The position numbers were made by a program, and so were the translations under genes. This document shows, piece after piece, positions 15,176 to 24,024 of a stretch of DNA of 64,000 nt. Source of the DNA: Chitinophaga terrae (ex Kim and Jung 2007) (GTDB taxonomy: Bacteria; Bacteroidota; Bacteroidia; Chitinophagales; Chitinophagaceae); assembly GCF_900107795.1 (NCBI RefSeq), contig NZ_FNRL01000033.1, positions 1 through 64,000 on the forward strand. Reading direction: 5' to 3'. Numbering within the stretch: position 1 is the first letter of the stretch; every line of letters begins with the position of its first letter. The notes beneath the pieces were generated by a model. It saw only the letters and a program-made list of their open reading frames with translations, did no database searches and had not been told where the DNA came from.

Positions 15176-17230
15176 TCAATATTTCATATTTATCATTAAA
15201 GCTTTTTGCTCATCCACATCATAGTATGCTTGTTGTGCCTGCCGGCAGTCTGCCCGCCATTGTTCACGCTTATGCTTCCTTATACCGGCAGGCAATACCA
15301 GGAGTTTAAAATCGTATAGGCGCCGCAGTTGGGACAGGCGACTGCTGGTCTGGTCTGTTACCACCAGGTAATCCAATTTCAGGGGTTGCCTGGTATAACA
15401 ACGTGGCAGGGCGCCGGCCAGCATGATCCTTTTTCCTCCAAAAGCAATATAGTTGCCGTAATGCGATAGTTTTAAAGTGGCAGTTACTCCCAATGCCGAT
15501 CTTGCCAGGCGCACCAATTCCGGCAGCGTATCTGTTGTTGCCAGGTGCATGGCTTTATTTCCCTGTATGCAGTCTATAATCGTTTGCCTGGGCGAATGAT
15601 AGACCATCAGCCATTTTTGCTCCCGTATCCTGAGCTGCCAAAGCGCTTCATCTGCCGCCATTCCCCAACAGCAAAGCAATGCGAACAGGCAACCCTGTTT
15701 CCAGCCACGCATCCACCAACCGGCCAAGCTACAGATAAGCCCATAACACAACCACATTTGCAGGGCGCTAAAATGAATTCCTTCAATAACAGCTCCGGGC
15801 AAATGGCCCAGCCAACTGATGACCCGGTTCATAAAATGGATCAGCCAATACACTGCCTTTCCCATCCAGGCCGCCAGCAACGGGAAAGGAACAAGCATCA
15901 GTAAAAATGCTTCCAGGTAAATAACAACTGTAGACAAAGGAACCGCAACCAGGTTAGCCAAAAGGAAATAACTCGGAAACTGGTGAAAGTAGAACAAAGT
16001 AACCGGAGTGGTTAATAATTGCGCCGCCAGTGAAATGGCGACGGATTGCCAGATCAGTTTAATAAATTTAGACCTGGTGCTTACCAGTTCATAAATACGG
16101 TTATAGAACAGCATAATACTGCCTACTGCCAGGTACGATAGCTGGAATCCCAGGTCGAAGAGCAGGTAAGGATCATAACTTAATACCAGGAAAGCGGAGG
16201 CTATAAACGTGTTGTAGCTATGCCCCTGCTGTTGAATCACGAATTTCCCTGTTACCATAACACTGCACATTACCACCGCTCTTAATACAGAAGCGGAAGC
16301 GCCGGTGATCAGTGCAAACGTCCATAATACAAAAAGGATAATAACTGCCTGGAGCAGACCTGTATATTTTCGTATAGGCAAGAACTTTAGTAACACCAGC
16401 AGCGAACTGTATAGCAATGCCAGGTGCATTCCTGATATCGCAATTACATGCACAATACCGGCGTTGGAGTAAGCGCGGGCCACTTCTTTATCCATATCCT
16501 GCCGGTAGCCAATCAATAAGGCTTCCGCCATCCCGGCTTCGGGACCGTTTCCTATGTATTTTTTCAGTTGTTGCAGGCACCAGCCGGCCAGGTTTTCAAT
16601 CCAGTCGGTGTGCCGACGGGTTTGCAGCGGAAAATAAGCAGCCTGGGTGATGTATGCCTGGCAGAATAGTTGCTGCCGGGCGCAGAACTGTTCGTAATCG
16701 AAGCTTCCGGGGTTCCCGGAATTAGCGATCCTTTGTGGAACCGCCCTTGTTAAAAAGCGGCTGCCTTTACGCAATTGAAGTTGTTTTGGCCAGTAGAGGA
16801 TCAGCTGACCGCTTGTTGAAACCAACCCGCAAGGGCCAATAACGGCACTCACCATACCCAGCGCTTTGTATGAATTAGCCTTTTCTTCCGGTAAGGAATT
16901 TACTTCTATCAGCAGGAATGCTCCCCCTGCATACCTGTTGCCGAAATAACGGCGATCCTGTTTAATATCTACCTTCCAGGTTATCCAGGCGCCGGCAGCA
17001 AACAATAACGCCAATACAATAAAACCGGATATTGCGTTGTAATATCCTTTGGTTGCAATTGGCAGGTTTTGCAGCAATACCAGGCAAACGATGCAACCAA
17101 TAAAAACACATTTTATGGCCGGAACGGGCAGCGGATAATATACCTGCCCCAATATGCCTCCTGTGAAAGGAAGGATAAGCCGAATAAAAGGATGGCGATT
17201 CCAGGGACTAACAACGCTCTCAGGTTCCAT
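15176..17230 (-). CDS. comEC: ComEC/Rec2-family DNA uptake channel protein
   Basis: A 684-residue polytopic membrane protein. The first 180 residues form the DUF4131-type N-terminal part with membrane helices and an OB-like segment. The competence core starts near 250 (AYSNAGIVHVIAISGMHLALLY) and continues through about eight membrane helices. The last 150 residues occupy the place of the metallo-beta-lactamase domain but show no HxHxDH zinc motif. In other bacteria ComEC transports single-stranded DNA across the inner membrane. No other competence gene is nearby. Natural transformation in this strain cannot be inferred from this gene alone. Confidence 0.92.
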   Translation of the reverse strand: MEPESVVSPWNRHPFIRLILPFTGGILGQVYYPLPVPAIKCVFIGCIVCLVLLQNLPIATKGYYNAISGFIVLALLFAAGAWITWKVDIKQDRRYFGNRYAGGAFLLIEVNSLPEEKANSYKALGMVSAVIGPCGLVSTSGQLILYWPKQLQLRKGSRFLTRAVPQRIANSGNPGSFDYEQFCARQQLFCQAYITQAAYFPLQTRRHTDWIENLAGWCLQQLKKYIGNGPEAGMAEALLIGYRQDMDKEVARAYSNAGIVHVIAISGMHLALLYSSLLVLLKFLPIRKYTGLLQAVIILFVLWTFALITGASASVLRAVVMCSVMVTGKFVIQQQGHSYNTFIASAFLVLSYDPYLLFDLGFQLSYLAVGSIMLFYNRIYELVSTRSKFIKLIWQSVAISLAAQLLTTPVTLFYFHQFPSYFLLANLVAVPLSTVVIYLEAFLLMLVPFPLLAAWMGKAVYWLIHFMNRVISWLGHLPGAVIEGIHFSALQMWLCYGLICSLAGWWMRGWKQGCLFALLCCWGMAADEALWQLRIREQKWLMVYHSPRQTIIDCIQGNKAMHLATTDTLPELVRLARSALGVTATLKLSHYGNYIAFGGKRIMLAGALPRCYTRQPLKLDYLVVTDQTSSRLSQLRRLYDFKLLVLPAGIRKHKREQWRADCRQAQQAYYDVDEQKALMINMKY

Positions 17231-17572
17231 AGAAAAAGGTTAACTAACGGCTGTAAAAATAGGGAATGAAGCACCTCGAAATGTTTTACGAATGTTAAGA
17301 CCCGCCTGTCTTCCAGCCATAATATTTATATATGAACACTTGAAAACTTGCTGAAAATAGCCTGCAAACTCATTAGATTAAAAATTGATACTATATTTTT
17401 AATATATTTAAAATCAATTATTAAAATATTATAGTTTCACTCATCTGTTATTAATTAGTTAACATCTCTTTTAAATATAATATTATTTGTAAAATGCATT
17501 ACCGGTCACGCTATATGGATTGTATCAAGATTCAATAGTCGTGTCTTTAATGGTTATTTTGAGGGAAAAGAA
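17231..17572. other. Gene-free A/T-rich stretch upstream of comEC
   Basis: No reading of convincing composition is present. The stretch is strongly A/T-rich between 17390 and 17490. A 14-codon reading starting at 17493 (MHYRSRYMDCIKIQ) is the only plus-strand frame before the terminator at 17573, and it is too short to support. The comEC promoter should lie near 17231-17330 but no TAnnTTTG was found. Confidence 0.5.
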
Positions 17573-17604
17573 GGAGCCTGATTTTCATCAGGCTCTGTTT
17601 TTTT
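17573..17604 (+). terminator. Rightward intrinsic terminator with no known gene upstream
   Basis: Stem GAGCCTGA (17574-17581) with TCAGGCTC (17588-17595), loop TTTTCA, then TGTTTTTTT. The orientation is rightward, yet the nearest upstream gene on either side is leftward comEC. It may end a small RNA made from 17231-17573. Confidence 0.75.
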
Positions 17605-17635
17605 AAAGGACTATATCAACAATTTTATTGTGTGA

Positions 17636-17677
17636 GCATAAAAACAAAGGGCTGTCTCTACCTGGTAGAAACAGCCC
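17636..17677 (-). terminator. Intrinsic terminator after carB
   Basis: Twelve-base arms (17649-17660 with 17666-17677, one G-U pair) are followed leftward by TTTGTTTTT. It lies 23 bases past the carB stop. Confidence 0.85.
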
Positions 17678-17699
17678 TTTGCCCGTTATGTGAATACCC

Positions 17700-20516
17700 T
17701 TACTTGCTCAGGTACATGCTCTTTTCTTTGAACAGTTGTCTGAAGTACGGATCGCGCAGATCTTTAATAAAGCGGATAGCTTCACCGGTAGATTTCATTT
17801 CAGGTCCGAGTTCTTTGTTTACACCCGGGAATTTATTGAATGAGAACACTGGTTCTTTGATCGCAAACCCTGTAAGTTTCTTTTCGATCTTGAAGTCTTT
17901 CAGTTTTTTCGCACCGATCATCACTTTGGTAGCAATGTTCAGGTATGGTACCTGGTACGCTTTGGCGATGAAAGGAGTGGTCCTGGAAGCACGTGGGTTA
18001 GCTTCGATCACATACACGTTGCCATCTTTGATCGCGAACTGGATGTTGATCAACCCGCGGATGTTCAGCGCTCTTGCGATCTTCTCTGCATAATACTCCA
18101 TAGTAGTTACTTCGATCGGCGAGAGGTTGAACGCTGGCAGCAATGCATGGCTATCGCCACTGTGGATACCTGCCGGCTCTATGTGTTCCATTACACCCAT
18201 CACATGGAAGTCGGTGCCATCGAAGATACCATCGATCTCTGCTTCCTGGCAACGATCAAGGAAGTGGTCGATCAGGATCTTGTTACCCGGCAAGTGTCTT
18301 AACAGGCTAAGTACTGATTCTTCCAGTTCATCTTCATTGATCACTATACGCATTCTTTGTCCGCCCAATACATAAGAAGGACGCACCAGTACCGGGTAAC
18401 CTACTTCCTTGGCTACTTCGATAGCTTCGTCGGTATTGTAAGCGGTACCGTATTTAGGATAAGGAATACCTAAATCTTTCAGCATGTCGGAGAAACGGCC
18501 CCTGTCTTCAGCAATGTCCATATTGTCGAAAGATGTACCGATGATCTTAATGCCATTTGCTTCCAGGCGTTTCGCCAGTTTCAAGGCTGTCTGTCCACCT
18601 AACTGAACGATCACACCTTCTGGTTTTTCCAGGTCGATGATCTCCCTGAGGTTTTCCCAGAATACCGGCTCGAAGTACAGCTTATCTGCCATATCGAAGT
18701 CGGTGGATACGGTTTCAGGGTTGCAGTTCACCATGATCGCTTCGTAACCGCAATCCTGGATGGCTTGCAAACCGTGCGTACAGCAGTAGTCGAACTCGAT
18801 ACCCTGACCGATCCTGTTAGGACCTGATCCCAGTACGATGATCTTTTTCCTGTCGGTAACCTTGCTTTCGTTCTCTGTATCGAAGGTTGAGTAGAAGTAT
18901 GGCGTTTTAGCTTCGAATTCGGCACTGCAGGTATCTACCATTTTGAAGGTACGGTTGATGCCTAATTCTTTACGTTTCGCATATACTTCGTCCTCGTCGC
19001 AGTTGCCCAGGATCACTGCCAGCTGCGCGTCGGAGAAGCCCAGTTTCTTGGCATCTCTCAACAGTTCTGGCGTAATGGTTTCGAGGTCCAGTTCTCCCAG
19101 TTGCTTTTCCATGTTCACGATATCCTGGATCTGGTTCAGGAACCAACGATCGATATACGTGAGCTGGTGAATATGTTTTACAGAAACACCTGCCATCAGC
19201 GCATCTTTAATACGGAAGATGCGATCCCAGGTCGGGCGTTTCAGTTTTTCCATCAGTTGTTCAGACTTCATCAGCGACTTGCCATAGTAGCCAAGACCCA
19301 GTGCATCGTTTTCGAGGCTCTGACAGGCTTTTTGAAGCGCTTCAGGGAAGGTGCGGCCGATAGCCATTACCTCGCCTACAGATTTCATCTGAAGACCTAA
19401 AGTATCGTCTGCTCCTTTGAATTTGTCGAAGTTCCAGCGAGGCATTTTTACGATCACGTAGTCTAATGCCGGTTCAAAGAAAGCTGAAGTAGTTTTTGTG
19501 ATTTGGTTTTCCAGTTCATCCAGGGTGTAGCCAATTGCCAGCTTAGCGGCAATTTTAGCGATAGGATAACCGGTTGCTTTGGAAGCCAGCGCAGAGGAGC
19601 GGCTTACGCGGGGATTGATCTCGATGGCGATCAGTTCTTCGGTTTCAGGATTGAGAGAGAACTGTACGTTACAACCGCCGGCGAAGTTACCGAGGTCGCG
19701 CATCATCATCATTGCCTTGTTACGCATATCCTGGAATGCGGTATCACTGAGCGTCATTGCAGGAGCAACAGTGATGGAGTCGCCCGTGTGAATACCCATC
19801 GGATCAAGGTTTTCAACGGTACAGATAATAACTACGTTGTTGTTTTTATCTCTCAGGAGTTCCAGCTCAAATTCTTTCCAACCCAGTACTGCTTTTTCTA
19901 CGAGCACTTCGTGGATAGGAGAAGCTTTCAAACCACGGTCGAGCGCTTCATCCAGTTCATCTTTACTGTGAACGAAACCGCCGCCGGTTCCACCCAGGGT
20001 GAAAGAAGGACGGATCACTAACGGGAAACCTATCTCCTGTGCAAATTCTTTTCCTTCCAGGAAAGAGTTGGCAGTTCTGGCAGGAGCTACAGGTACGCCG
20101 AGCTGGATCATCCACTGGCGGAACTGTTCGCGGTCTTCCGCTTTATCGATCGCTTTAATGTCGACCCCAATCAGCCTGACATTGTTTTTCTCCCAGATGC
20201 CCAATTCATCAACTTCTTTACAGAGGTTGAGTGCGGTTTGGCCGCCCATGGTCGGTAATACGGCATCGATCTGGTTTTCTGCCAGTATCTGTTCAATGCT
20301 TTCCACGGTTAATGGCAGCAAATAAACCTTGTCGGCCATCATTGGATCCGTCATAATAGTAGCCGGATTGGAATTAATCAAAATCACTTTAATTCCTTCT
20401 TCCCTTAACGAACGTGCCGCCTGGGATCCAGAATAATCAAATTCGCAAGCCTGCCCAATAATGATGGGTCCGGAACCAATAATTAATACTGACTTGATAG
20501 ATGAGTCTTTTGGCAT
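17700..20516 (-). CDS. carB: Carbamoyl-phosphate synthase large subunit, without the C-terminal allosteric domain
   Basis: Makes carbamoyl phosphate for pyrimidines and arginine, together with the small subunit CarA, which is not in the window. The 938-residue protein contains both ATP-grasp halves: the first starting IGSGPIIIGQACEFDYSG and RPSFTLGGTGGGF, the second near 565 with VLGSGPNRIGQGIEFDYCC and RPSYVLGGQRM. It stops after MKSTGEAIRFIKD and a short tail, where E. coli CarB (1073 residues) continues with the MGS-like domain that binds UMP and ornithine. The stop is followed by a terminator, so this is the natural end. I recall similar short CarB proteins in related genomes. Confidence 0.96.
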   Translation of the reverse strand: MPKDSSIKSVLIIGSGPIIIGQACEFDYSGSQAARSLREEGIKVILINSNPATIMTDPMMADKVYLLPLTVESIEQILAENQIDAVLPTMGGQTALNLCKEVDELGIWEKNNVRLIGVDIKAIDKAEDREQFRQWMIQLGVPVAPARTANSFLEGKEFAQEIGFPLVIRPSFTLGGTGGGFVHSKDELDEALDRGLKASPIHEVLVEKAVLGWKEFELELLRDKNNNVVIICTVENLDPMGIHTGDSITVAPAMTLSDTAFQDMRNKAMMMMRDLGNFAGGCNVQFSLNPETEELIAIEINPRVSRSSALASKATGYPIAKIAAKLAIGYTLDELENQITKTTSAFFEPALDYVIVKMPRWNFDKFKGADDTLGLQMKSVGEVMAIGRTFPEALQKACQSLENDALGLGYYGKSLMKSEQLMEKLKRPTWDRIFRIKDALMAGVSVKHIHQLTYIDRWFLNQIQDIVNMEKQLGELDLETITPELLRDAKKLGFSDAQLAVILGNCDEDEVYAKRKELGINRTFKMVDTCSAEFEAKTPYFYSTFDTENESKVTDRKKIIVLGSGPNRIGQGIEFDYCCTHGLQAIQDCGYEAIMVNCNPETVSTDFDMADKLYFEPVFWENLREIIDLEKPEGVIVQLGGQTALKLAKRLEANGIKIIGTSFDNMDIAEDRGRFSDMLKDLGIPYPKYGTAYNTDEAIEVAKEVGYPVLVRPSYVLGGQRMRIVINEDELEESVLSLLRHLPGNKILIDHFLDRCQEAEIDGIFDGTDFHVMGVMEHIEPAGIHSGDSHALLPAFNLSPIEVTTMEYYAEKIARALNIRGLINIQFAIKDGNVYVIEANPRASRTTPFIAKAYQVPYLNIATKVMIGAKKLKDFKIEKKLTGFAIKEPVFSFNKFPGVNKELGPEMKSTGEAIRFIKDLRDPYFRQLFKEKSMYLSK

Positions 20517-20585
20517 TTGTGTAATCTATTGAAAATGAAAAACCAAATTGATCTTTCTGCCGTATGAGGGACCAAAAAAATCGTG

Positions 20586-20617
20586 CAAAGTTACGGAGAA
20601 TGAAACTTTTTACACAA
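20586..20617 (-). promoter_or_regulatory. carB promoter: TTG (-33) and TAACTTTG (-7)
   Basis: On the minus strand TTG (20617-20615) is followed after 21 bases by TAACTTTG (20593-20586). Both match the Bacteroidota primary-sigma consensus. The leader is about 60 bases. The rest of 20618-20787 carries nothing I can support. Confidence 0.75.
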
Positions 20618-20787
20618 TCTTTTTTATCAAAAAGTATAGTTTTTTCTAAGGCGGAGTTTGTTTCTCTACAGATTTAGAGAAAATAATATGTTTAATTATT
20701 AATTTGTGAGAGAAAGCATCCCCGGCTCATGTCTATCAATTCTTCCATCCATCATCATAAAATACGGCCTGCGATAGTGGTATAAAC

Positions 20788-21945
20788 TCAATCCACTTTT
20801 ATCCGCGCCGACATTACAGAAATAGACGCACCCATTACCGCGATCAATGCAAAGGCGATCCGCAGGTTGGTAGCCTGTGAAACAAATCCAATCAGTGGCG
20901 GTCCGAAAAGAAAGCCGAGGTAGCCGATGGTAGAAACGGTTGCCAGGGCCATACCGGGAGTCATGATCTTAGAACGCCCTGCGGCGCTGTATACCAGCGG
21001 AACTACGGCAGAAACGCCCGCGCCCACGAACATAAATCCTATCAGGGAAGGGAGGAAATAAGGCGCTAATACTGCGATCATCAATCCGGTTGCGGTGAAT
21101 AAACCGCTGCCCAGCAACATCTTCTTTACTCCAAACCTCGTGGTCAGGTAATCGGCTATAAACCTGCCGGAGGCCATGGTACTCATGAACGCAGCATAGC
21201 CTGCTCCCGACAACCCGGGTCTTACTTCCACTACCCTTCTGAAATACACGCCGCTCCAGTCGAACATCGTTCCTTCGCAGATCATGCTGCACATGGCAAT
21301 TATACCCAGGGTAAGGAGGAAAAGATCAGGTTTACCGAATAAAGATGGCGCATTGTTCTCGCTGCGGATGTTGGACAGCAGGTGATTCATTGCTATCCCA
21401 ACTATAGTCCATGAAATCAGGGTAATGATAAGAAAGTGATATAAAGGGGCAAGATGTAATCCTGTCATCAATGTTCCGATGGCAGCGCCGGTGAAACCTG
21501 CTACGCTCCACAAACCATGAAACGAAGCCATAATGGAACGGCCGTATAATGCTTCCACTCCTACTGCCTGCGTATTCACGGCAATATTTGCGAGGTTGCC
21601 GCAAAACCCGAAGAATACAAGGAAAATGCTAAGCTGCCAGCTGCTGTGCGCCAGTCCAAGTACCGGCAACACTATAGAATACGCGATAGCCGCCAGCAGC
21701 AACACCTGCCGGCTTCCATACTTGGAAACAAGGATACCTGCAATAGGTAACGATATAATAGAGCCTACCGGTAAAGCCAGCAAAACTCCTCCCAGCCCGG
21801 CATCGTTCAGTTTCAGCATCTGCTGAATATCCGGGATGCGGGACGCCCAACTGGCAAAACATAGCCCAGTCAGGAAGAATAAAGAACTTACAGCAATCCG
21901 GGCTGCTCTCTTATTGTCCACTATCATTGTGACATCTGATAACAT
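20788..21945 (-). CDS. MFS transporter, YbjJ-like
   Basis: A 385-residue protein with about twelve membrane segments. The N-terminal signature LTGLCFASWASRIPDIQQML and the loop VSKYGSRQVLLLAA are those of the YbjJ/fucose-permease-like branch of the major facilitator superfamily. The substrate is unknown; sugars or their derivatives are likely because it lies 27 bases downstream of a DeoR regulator on the same strand. An in-frame ATG at 21927 (MIVDNKRAARI) is an equally good start. Confidence 0.85.
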   Translation of the reverse strand: MLSDVTMIVDNKRAARIAVSSLFFLTGLCFASWASRIPDIQQMLKLNDAGLGGVLLALPVGSIISLPIAGILVSKYGSRQVLLLAAIAYSIVLPVLGLAHSSWQLSIFLVFFGFCGNLANIAVNTQAVGVEALYGRSIMASFHGLWSVAGFTGAAIGTLMTGLHLAPLYHFLIITLISWTIVGIAMNHLLSNIRSENNAPSLFGKPDLFLLTLGIIAMCSMICEGTMFDWSGVYFRRVVEVRPGLSGAGYAAFMSTMASGRFIADYLTTRFGVKKMLLGSGLFTATGLMIAVLAPYFLPSLIGFMFVGAGVSAVVPLVYSAAGRSKIMTPGMALATVSTIGYLGFLFGPPLIGFVSQATNLRIAFALIAVMGASISVMSARIKVD

Positions 21946-21972
21946 CTTCGACAGAATAAGGAATTAAAGATT

Positions 21973-22719
21973 TTAAATAACCTGAATTCCAAGGTTTATA
22001 TATGGCTTAACGGATGGAAGATCCGGATTATCTGTTACGATCGTATCCAGATCTGTAATATTACATACTTTGAATGGTTCTGCAGTACCCATTTTATCGG
22101 TTGTGGATAAAGCGATGGTTTTATAGGCCGATGCTACCATCACACTTTTAACATCCGCTTCCCCGAGTTCCAGCCCTGTTACGCCGGCTGTAGGATGCAG
22201 GCTGCAGATGCCTAAAAAACAGATATCCGCTCTTACTTTTTCAAGCATCCTGATAGTGTCGAGCCCTCCTGCTGTTTGCGAGTCTTTTCCTATCAAGCCC
22301 CCTGTAAAAACAACTTCGATCACCGGGTGCTCAATCAGTTGAGATACGATAGGGACGCTGTTCGTGATAACCTTGATATGCAGATTGGGGGGAAATAATT
22401 TGACGAGGGTAAGTGTGGATGTACCACCATCGAGGATGATCGTTTGCCCGTTGTGCAGGAATTGCAGGGCTTTTTCCGCCATGTTGCGCTTATCATCCTG
22501 GTGATGTTTGATCCTGTCTTTAAAGGAATAAGGATTGGGAGAATGGGGAATAGCGCCTCCCCTAACCTTGATCAGCTGGCCGGTTTGAGCTAAAGATTCC
22601 AGATCGCGGCGTACAGTATCTTCCGATACCTGCAAATCGTTGCTTAGTTCGGTTTGCAACACTTTATGATCTGTTTGTAGTTTACGGAGGATATAATCCA
22701 GCCTTTCTTCCTTCAGCAT
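21973..22719 (-). CDS. DeoR-family transcriptional regulator
   Basis: A 248-residue repressor. The N-terminal helix-turn-helix spans residues 1-60 (MLKEERLDYILRKLQTDHKV, then SEDTVRRDLESLAQTGQLIKVRGGA), and the sugar-phosphate sensor domain follows (DGGTSTLTLVKLFPP, VITNSVPIVSQL, GGLIGKDSQTAGG). The effector is probably a phosphorylated sugar, by family. ATG at 22719 is chosen: a longer frame from 22791 would translate the repeat array upstream and add 24 residues with no family match. It is divergent from the deoxynucleotidase gene and heads a unit with the MFS gene. Confidence 0.93.
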   Translation of the reverse strand: MLKEERLDYILRKLQTDHKVLQTELSNDLQVSEDTVRRDLESLAQTGQLIKVRGGAIPHSPNPYSFKDRIKHHQDDKRNMAEKALQFLHNGQTIILDGGTSTLTLVKLFPPNLHIKVITNSVPIVSQLIEHPVIEVVFTGGLIGKDSQTAGGLDTIRMLEKVRADICFLGICSLHPTAGVTGLELGEADVKSVMVASAYKTIALSTTDKMGTAEPFKVCNITDLDTIVTDNPDLPSVKPYINLGIQVI

Positions 22720-22724
22720 AAAAC

Positions 22725-22804
22725 TGCCATTTTTTGCAATATTATGAAATATTCTGCAATATTTCGCAAAATATCGCATAACTTTGCACAAAACCGCAAA
22801 TTAT
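22725..22804. repeat. Eight direct repeats with an exact 10-bp period in the divergent deoR/nucleotidase promoter region
   Basis: From 22725 each 10-base step begins with TG or CG, and seven of eight units begin YGC; the consensus is roughly YGCAAWATWT. The array fills the space between the DeoR start codon (22719) and the start codon of the divergent gene (22803). Ten-base spacing puts every copy on the same face of the helix, which fits cooperative binding by a multimeric regulator. DeoR is the natural candidate, by position. Confidence 0.75.
22779..22786 (+). promoter_or_regulatory. -7 promoter element TAACTTTG inside the repeat array
   Basis: Perfect TAnnTTTG 17 bases upstream of the ATG at 22803. 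Bound repressor on the array would cover it. Confidence 0.6.
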
Positions 22805-23339
22805 GGCAAGAATAGCAATTGACATGGACAACGTAATGGCCGATCTGACTCAGCATTTATTAGACGTATATGAGCAACAGTATGGCGTGTCCATTGATCC
22901 GGCTGCTTTGGACAACGTTCCGGAAGGCAGCGCCTTTCCTGAAGGGGTAGCTTACAAAATATTGCAAACACCCGGCTTTTTCAGGGGCATCCCGGTAATG
23001 AAAGACAGCCAGGAAGTGATCAAAGCATTGAGCGAGCAGCACGAGATATTTGTTGTTTCGGCAGCAATGGAATTCCCGCATTCCCTGACTGAGAAACTGG
23101 CATGGCTGAACGAACATTTCCCGTTCATCAGTTGGAGAAACATTGTGTTTTGTGGAGCTAAAACAATTGTGGAAGCAGATTACATGATAGACGACCACGA
23201 TAAGAACTTAAGTACATTCAAAGGAAAGCCGTTGTTATTTACAGCTCCGCATAACCTGTTGCTTACTGATTACCGCAGGGTAAATAACTGGAAAGAAGTA
23301 GCAGAATATTTTGCATTAGATACAGCTCCGGTTGTTTGA
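22803..23339 (+). CDS. 5'(3')-deoxyribonucleotidase-like HAD phosphatase
   Basis: A 178-residue protein of the NT5C type in the HAD superfamily. Motif I is IDMDNVMADL with the nucleophile and acid/base Asp pair (Asp7, Asp9); motif II lies in FVVSAAM; the last metal-binding acids are in MIDDHDKNL. Members dephosphorylate deoxynucleoside monophosphates, or have unknown substrates. Sharing a repeat-filled promoter with a DeoR regulator suggests control by the same signal as the MFS transporter. A nucleoside- or deoxyribose-phosphate signal is possible, which is inference. Confidence 0.85.
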   Translation: MARIAIDMDNVMADLTQHLLDVYEQQYGVSIDPAALDNVPEGSAFPEGVAYKILQTPGFFRGIPVMKDSQEVIKALSEQHEIFVVSAAMEFPHSLTEKLAWLNEHFPFISWRNIVFCGAKTIVEADYMIDDHDKNLSTFKGKPLLFTAPHNLLLTDYRRVNNWKEVAEYFALDTAPVV

Positions 23340-23356
23340 TATAGGCAGGGGGGAGC

Positions 23357-23902
23357 TTATTTCGAGACGATAGATTCCAGATCCATTATTTTTTGCTCCA
23401 GTGTCGCGATCTTACGGATATGCTGATGATTGGCCTCGCAAACATCGAGATAAGCCTCCCTCCAGTTAATTTCCTGGCTGAAAAGCTGAGGTGTTTCAAG
23501 GAACGAGAGATCGGGGAATAAGCCGGAGAGCTTCTCCAGTTGCAACGCACTGAATACAGGCGCATCTACCCATTCGAAAAGTTGCGAAGGCGATAACTGT
23601 AACGATTCTGCGAACCGCTCGATCTTCATCCCCAGCTTTGCCAAATGCAGCAGCAGCAATTCGCCCTGGTGACATGGCGCGCCTTCAATCGAACTCCAAT
23701 GGTAGAATTCTTCCTGGGAAACGGGAACAGCTGCAAGCAATGCAGCGAGCTTACTTTTTTTGATGTTTGCCTGCCAGAAATAACGATACAGCCCCTGGGG
23801 ACTCATACTCACTTTTTTAGCATACTGCAGGATAACCACTTCTTTACGCCGCAGAATTCTTCTTAACCTGGCTCCTTCATGGATAGTGTATGGAACGGAC
23901 AT
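23357..23902 (-). CDS. Double helix-turn-helix protein with C-terminal coiled coil (paralogue 1)
   Basis: A 181-residue protein of no named family that I recognise. Two consecutive HTH-like units are seen: residues about 8-62 (ARLRRILRRKEVVILQYAKK, KKSKLAALLAAV) and about 75-135 (LAKLGMKIERFAESLQLSPS). The C-terminal 30 residues form a heptad-like helix (HIRKIATLEQKIMDLESIV). It aligns along its whole length with the neighbouring 24025-24615 protein but is more diverged, especially in the second HTH. Probably a DNA-binding regulator that dimerises through the coiled coil. Its promoter holds a direct repeat that may be its own operator. Confidence 0.7.
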   Translation of the reverse strand: MSVPYTIHEGARLRRILRRKEVVILQYAKKVSMSPQGLYRYFWQANIKKSKLAALLAAVPVSQEEFYHWSSIEGAPCHQGELLLLHLAKLGMKIERFAESLQLSPSQLFEWVDAPVFSALQLEKLSGLFPDLSFLETPQLFSQEINWREAYLDVCEANHQHIRKIATLEQKIMDLESIVSK

Positions 23903-23912
23903 GGTTTAATGG

Positions 23913-23955
23913 ATTATTTGGGTATTACTAGGTTATTTGAGTACTTACAAATGTA
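23913..23955 (-). promoter_or_regulatory. -7 element TACATTTG with two direct repeats just downstream
   Basis: The minus strand has TACATTTG at 23955-23948. Between it and the start codon the plus strand shows WTTATTTGRGTA twice (23913-23924 and 23932-23943), 19 bases apart. Position at the start of the transcript fits a repressor site, possibly autoregulatory. Confidence 0.5.
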
Positions 23956-24024
23956 ACATATTCACGATCTAAATAAAAAATAAAAAATCAAAGTAACGTC
24001 CACATTATCAGGGTATAAACACAT

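Noticed and set aside
20618..20787. Possible gene or riboswitch in the carB upstream region
   Set aside because: No reading, no known fold and only a promoter were found.
22720..22791. Longer start for the DeoR regulator
   Set aside because: It would translate the 10-bp repeat array; family proteins start at MLKEERLDYIL.
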